6,505 nt of DNA from Candidatus Zixiibacteriota bacterium (GTDB taxonomy: Bacteria; Zixibacteria; MSB-5A5; SM1-73): assembly GCA_029933635.1 (NCBI GenBank), contig JAOZNS010000153.1, positions 1 through 6,505 of the forward strand. Direction: 5' to 3'. The notes below the pieces were generated by a model, which was not told where the DNA came from, searched no databases, and saw only the letters and a program-made list of their open reading frames with translations. Below are positions 4,992 through 6,505 of the stretch, piece by piece. Position 1 is the first letter of the stretch; every line of letters begins with the position of its first letter. The position numbers and the translations under genes were made by a program.

Positions 4992-5468
4992 CTATCCAAA
5001 TGTTGATCCGATCCAGTCACCGATGTAGTGAGTTATTATTATGACTACCCCGGCGATAAGCAAATGTTCGCCGACTACCACCCAGGCTTTCTCCTTTTGT
5101 TCCTTAGCCATGAGCAGGCTGAAAATTGAAAGCATGGAAAGTCCCCATGCGACGCTAACTACAATGGCGGTGGAAAGAGTAAATAGCAGGATGGGAACAA
5201 CAAATGTCATGGCAAAGACAAACTTGGCTACAAAGGTGCAGATGGTCGACTCCCATATCTCCTTGGTGCTGTGTTTGTTCTCGGATTCTTCAGAAACATG
5301 AATACCCAAAGCATCTGAGAAGGCGTCCGCGATGGCTATGGTCAATATGCCACCGATAACGACCAGCTTTGAGTGAGTCCCAGAATGTAAACCTACCATT
5401 AGTCCCAAAGTAGTAATTATTCCCGAGGTTAAGCCAAAGCTAAGACCTGTTTTCAGTGAATGCCTCAT
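4992..5468 (-). CDS. VIT1/CCC1-family (iron/manganese) transporter, compact form
   Basis: The 158-residue product is almost wholly membrane-embedded, with about five hydrophobic segments (roughly 9-28, 35-55, 77-97, 99-120, 130-152). SFGLTSGIITTLGLMVGL (10-27) corresponds to the conserved first helix of the family, usually with a DGLVTTLGLVAG-like motif. IADAFSDALGIHVSEESE (46-63) corresponds to the AGALSMAAGEYVSVKSQ-like second helix. VIT1/CCC1 proteins move Fe2+ or Mn2+ out of the cytosol by proton exchange. Typical bacterial members have about 220-240 residues, with a cytosolic metal-binding helix pair between helices 2 and 3; here only a short charged link (60-75: EESENKHSTKEIWEST) remains. 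The start ATG has no visible ribosome binding site, so leaderless translation or a different start is possible. The gene is in line with its neighbours on the minus strand. Metal specificity is inferred from family alone. Confidence 0.8.
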   Translation of the reverse strand: MRHSLKTGLSFGLTSGIITTLGLMVGLHSGTHSKLVVIGGILTIAIADAFSDALGIHVSEESENKHSTKEIWESTICTFVAKFVFAMTFVVPILLFTLSTAIVVSVAWGLSMLSIFSLLMAKEQKEKAWVVVGEHLLIAGVVIIITHYIGDWIGSTFG

Positions 5469-5524
5469 TGGAATGGTTCAATAGTTTCAACTTAGATAGC
5501 TTTCAGCGACGATTTCTTGCTTTA

Positions 5525-5632
5525 CTATCCCTCATTATGTCGAACAAGCTCGACCACCACAACTTTGCCAAGCTCCTCATCCATTGGTAACCGTAGTGAC
5601 AAAGCTTGCTCTGCTCTTCTTTCAAAGTCCAA
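5525..5632 (-). pseudogene. Short orphan frame after the protease gene, possible gene remnant
   Basis: A frame closed upstream by TAG at 5651-5653 and ending in TAG at 5525-5527 encodes about 35 residues from the TTG at 5630-5632: an acidic/basic helix-like part (FERRAEQALSLRLP) then MDEELGKVVVVELVRHNEG. The last part looks like a true protein end with a hydrophobic strand. An ATG (5582-5584) lies inside, but no ribosome binding site precedes it or the TTG. It overlaps the last codons of the protease gene. I do not recognise the product. It may be the C-terminal stub of a lost gene, or chance. Confidence 0.25.
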
Positions 5633-6505
5633 ATCGGGAGACTGTGGAACCTAAATTATTCAAAGCATTCCCCGCACTGTGAACAAAAATACAAGGGATC
5701 AAGCTTCGGGTTCTTTCCCAGAGCACTCCGAAGATAAGACCGCCGGTGATTGTCTGCACAAAAAACGCTCTGCAAAAAGCCTCTGCTACTGTTGTGCCGG
5801 GATACCACCGCATAATATTGGAAATATGTAATAAACCAAACAAAAGTGAAACAATCAGGACACCACCAATCTTTGATTTCAGTATTGTTGAAAACCTGGT
5901 TTGTATAAATGCCCTGAAGAGAAATTCCTCTGGAAATCCAGCCATAAAAAGAGAGTAGATAAAGGATACGGGAAAACCAACTGTTATCTGAGACAAACTC
6001 AGCCTGCCACCAAGAATTAAACTGCCTGTATCACTATAAAATGCACTGGGAATCGCCATTGCCAGAAAGATTATAACACCGGTTGTAAGATTTTTCCTCC
6101 AACTTTTTATGGTTAATCCCATAGATGCAAGAGAATTCTTTCGTAATTTCAAGAAGACAAATGGTAAAACAACTAAAAGCAAATTTTTCTTGAATATAAA
6201 CCCTACACTCCACCTATCACCAAATTCTAACTTCGGGAAAGACGCAAAATCCCACACTTGGGAGATCAAATGAGTTAATTCATCAACAATAGAAAGATAT
6301 AAATATCGTGAAGGTGCAAAATCCCAGACTACAAGGATTAAAAGAGCAAATGCAAGTTCCCACCCTGGCTTCTTAATCTCAAAATCTGGTGCTTGAACTT
6401 TCTTGGTAATTTCAATTATAAGCCAGGTTAGAAATAACATCCCCAGGCTCATTCCAATGAAAGCCAAAGCATTGGATGGATCTTTTAATAATACTATTGC
6501 AATCG
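5622..6505 (-). CDS. CPBP-family (CAAX/Abi-like) intramembrane metalloprotease, N-terminus outside window
   Basis: A multi-pass membrane protein with the three CPBP motifs in order. Counting from the TTG at 6465-6467, these are EEFLFR (180-185; the paired Glu and Arg), FGLLH (210-214, His214) and HSAGN (263-267, His263, Asn267). These residues form the metal site of Rce1-like proteases, which in bacteria process peptides or act in immunity to bacteriocins and other stress. The frame stays open from the TTG to the right edge, reading ALLKDPSN-like hydrophobic codons (IAIVLLKDPSNALAF), so the true start is probably beyond the window. ATG at 6450-6452 or the TTG would be weaker choices, with no ribosome binding site. 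About 6-8 hydrophobic segments are seen. The C-terminus is complete (TGA at 5622-5624). Substrate is unknown. No bacteriocin or prenylation gene is in view. Confidence 0.88.
   Translation of the reverse strand, partial: IAIVLLKDPSNALAFIGMSLGMLFLTWLIIEITKKVQAPDFEIKKPGWELAFALLILVVWDFAPSRYLYLSIVDELTHLISQVWDFASFPKLEFGDRWSVGFIFKKNLLLVVLPFVFLKLRKNSLASMGLTIKSWRKNLTTGVIIFLAMAIPSAFYSDTGSLILGGRLSLSQITVGFPVSFIYSLFMAGFPEEFLFRAFIQTRFSTILKSKIGGVLIVSLLFGLLHISNIMRWYPGTTVAEAFCRAFFVQTITGGLIFGVLWERTRSLIPCIFVHSAGNALNNLGSTVSRFGL

Noticed and set aside
5041..5301. Plus-strand 86-codon frame
   Set aside because: Antisense shadow of the VIT-type transporter gene.
5746..5958. Plus-strand 70-codon frame
   Set aside because: Antisense shadow of the CPBP protease gene.

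Overview
The window looks bacterial, from an organism of moderate GC content, probably an uncultivated lineage known mainly from environmental genomes. This guess rests on the gene mix (an SCP-x-like thiolase next to a long 3-hydroxyacyl-CoA dehydrogenase, a compact VIT/CCC1-type membrane protein, an integron-type integrase fragment) and is not a taxonomic assignment. Every gene I can support lies on the minus strand, so the window is best read from right to left.

Right end (about 5525-6505): a CPBP/CAAX-type intramembrane protease whose reading frame runs off the right edge, followed by a short orphan reading frame that may be a gene remnant. Next (4992-5468) is a compact VIT1/CCC1-family transporter, and then (4152-4898 or 4931) a protein joining a HicB-like N-terminal domain to a DinB-like C-terminal domain. 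I see no HicA toxin gene next to it.

Middle (1148-4151): a 285-base control region with a candidate promoter and two inverted repeats, then a two-gene fatty-acid/acyl-CoA module. The upstream gene encodes a 3-hydroxyacyl-CoA dehydrogenase and the downstream gene an SCP-x-like thiolase. These would carry out the last two steps of a beta-oxidation spiral, or the reverse reactions. Both have strong ribosome binding sites. A 20-codon reading frame ends inside the thiolase start codon.

Left end (1-1147): a different sort of DNA. Bases 789-1147 hold no convincing gene but several inverted repeats: an array of TATCCGA motifs, a 15-bp hairpin with alternative pairings, and a GC-rich hairpin. Bases 486-788 encode only the N-terminal domain of an integron-type tyrosine recombinase, without a catalytic domain. 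Next come an attC-like folded site (381-461) and, 12 bases beyond its GTTAGGC core, the start of a gene that runs off the left edge. That gene is absent from simple ORF scans because it is cut by the window end, but its product clearly has a TIR-like/nucleoside deoxyribosyltransferase-like fold. Together these suggest the eroded edge of an integron-like cassette array with the integrase on the same strand as the cassette gene. This is the most interesting part of the window.
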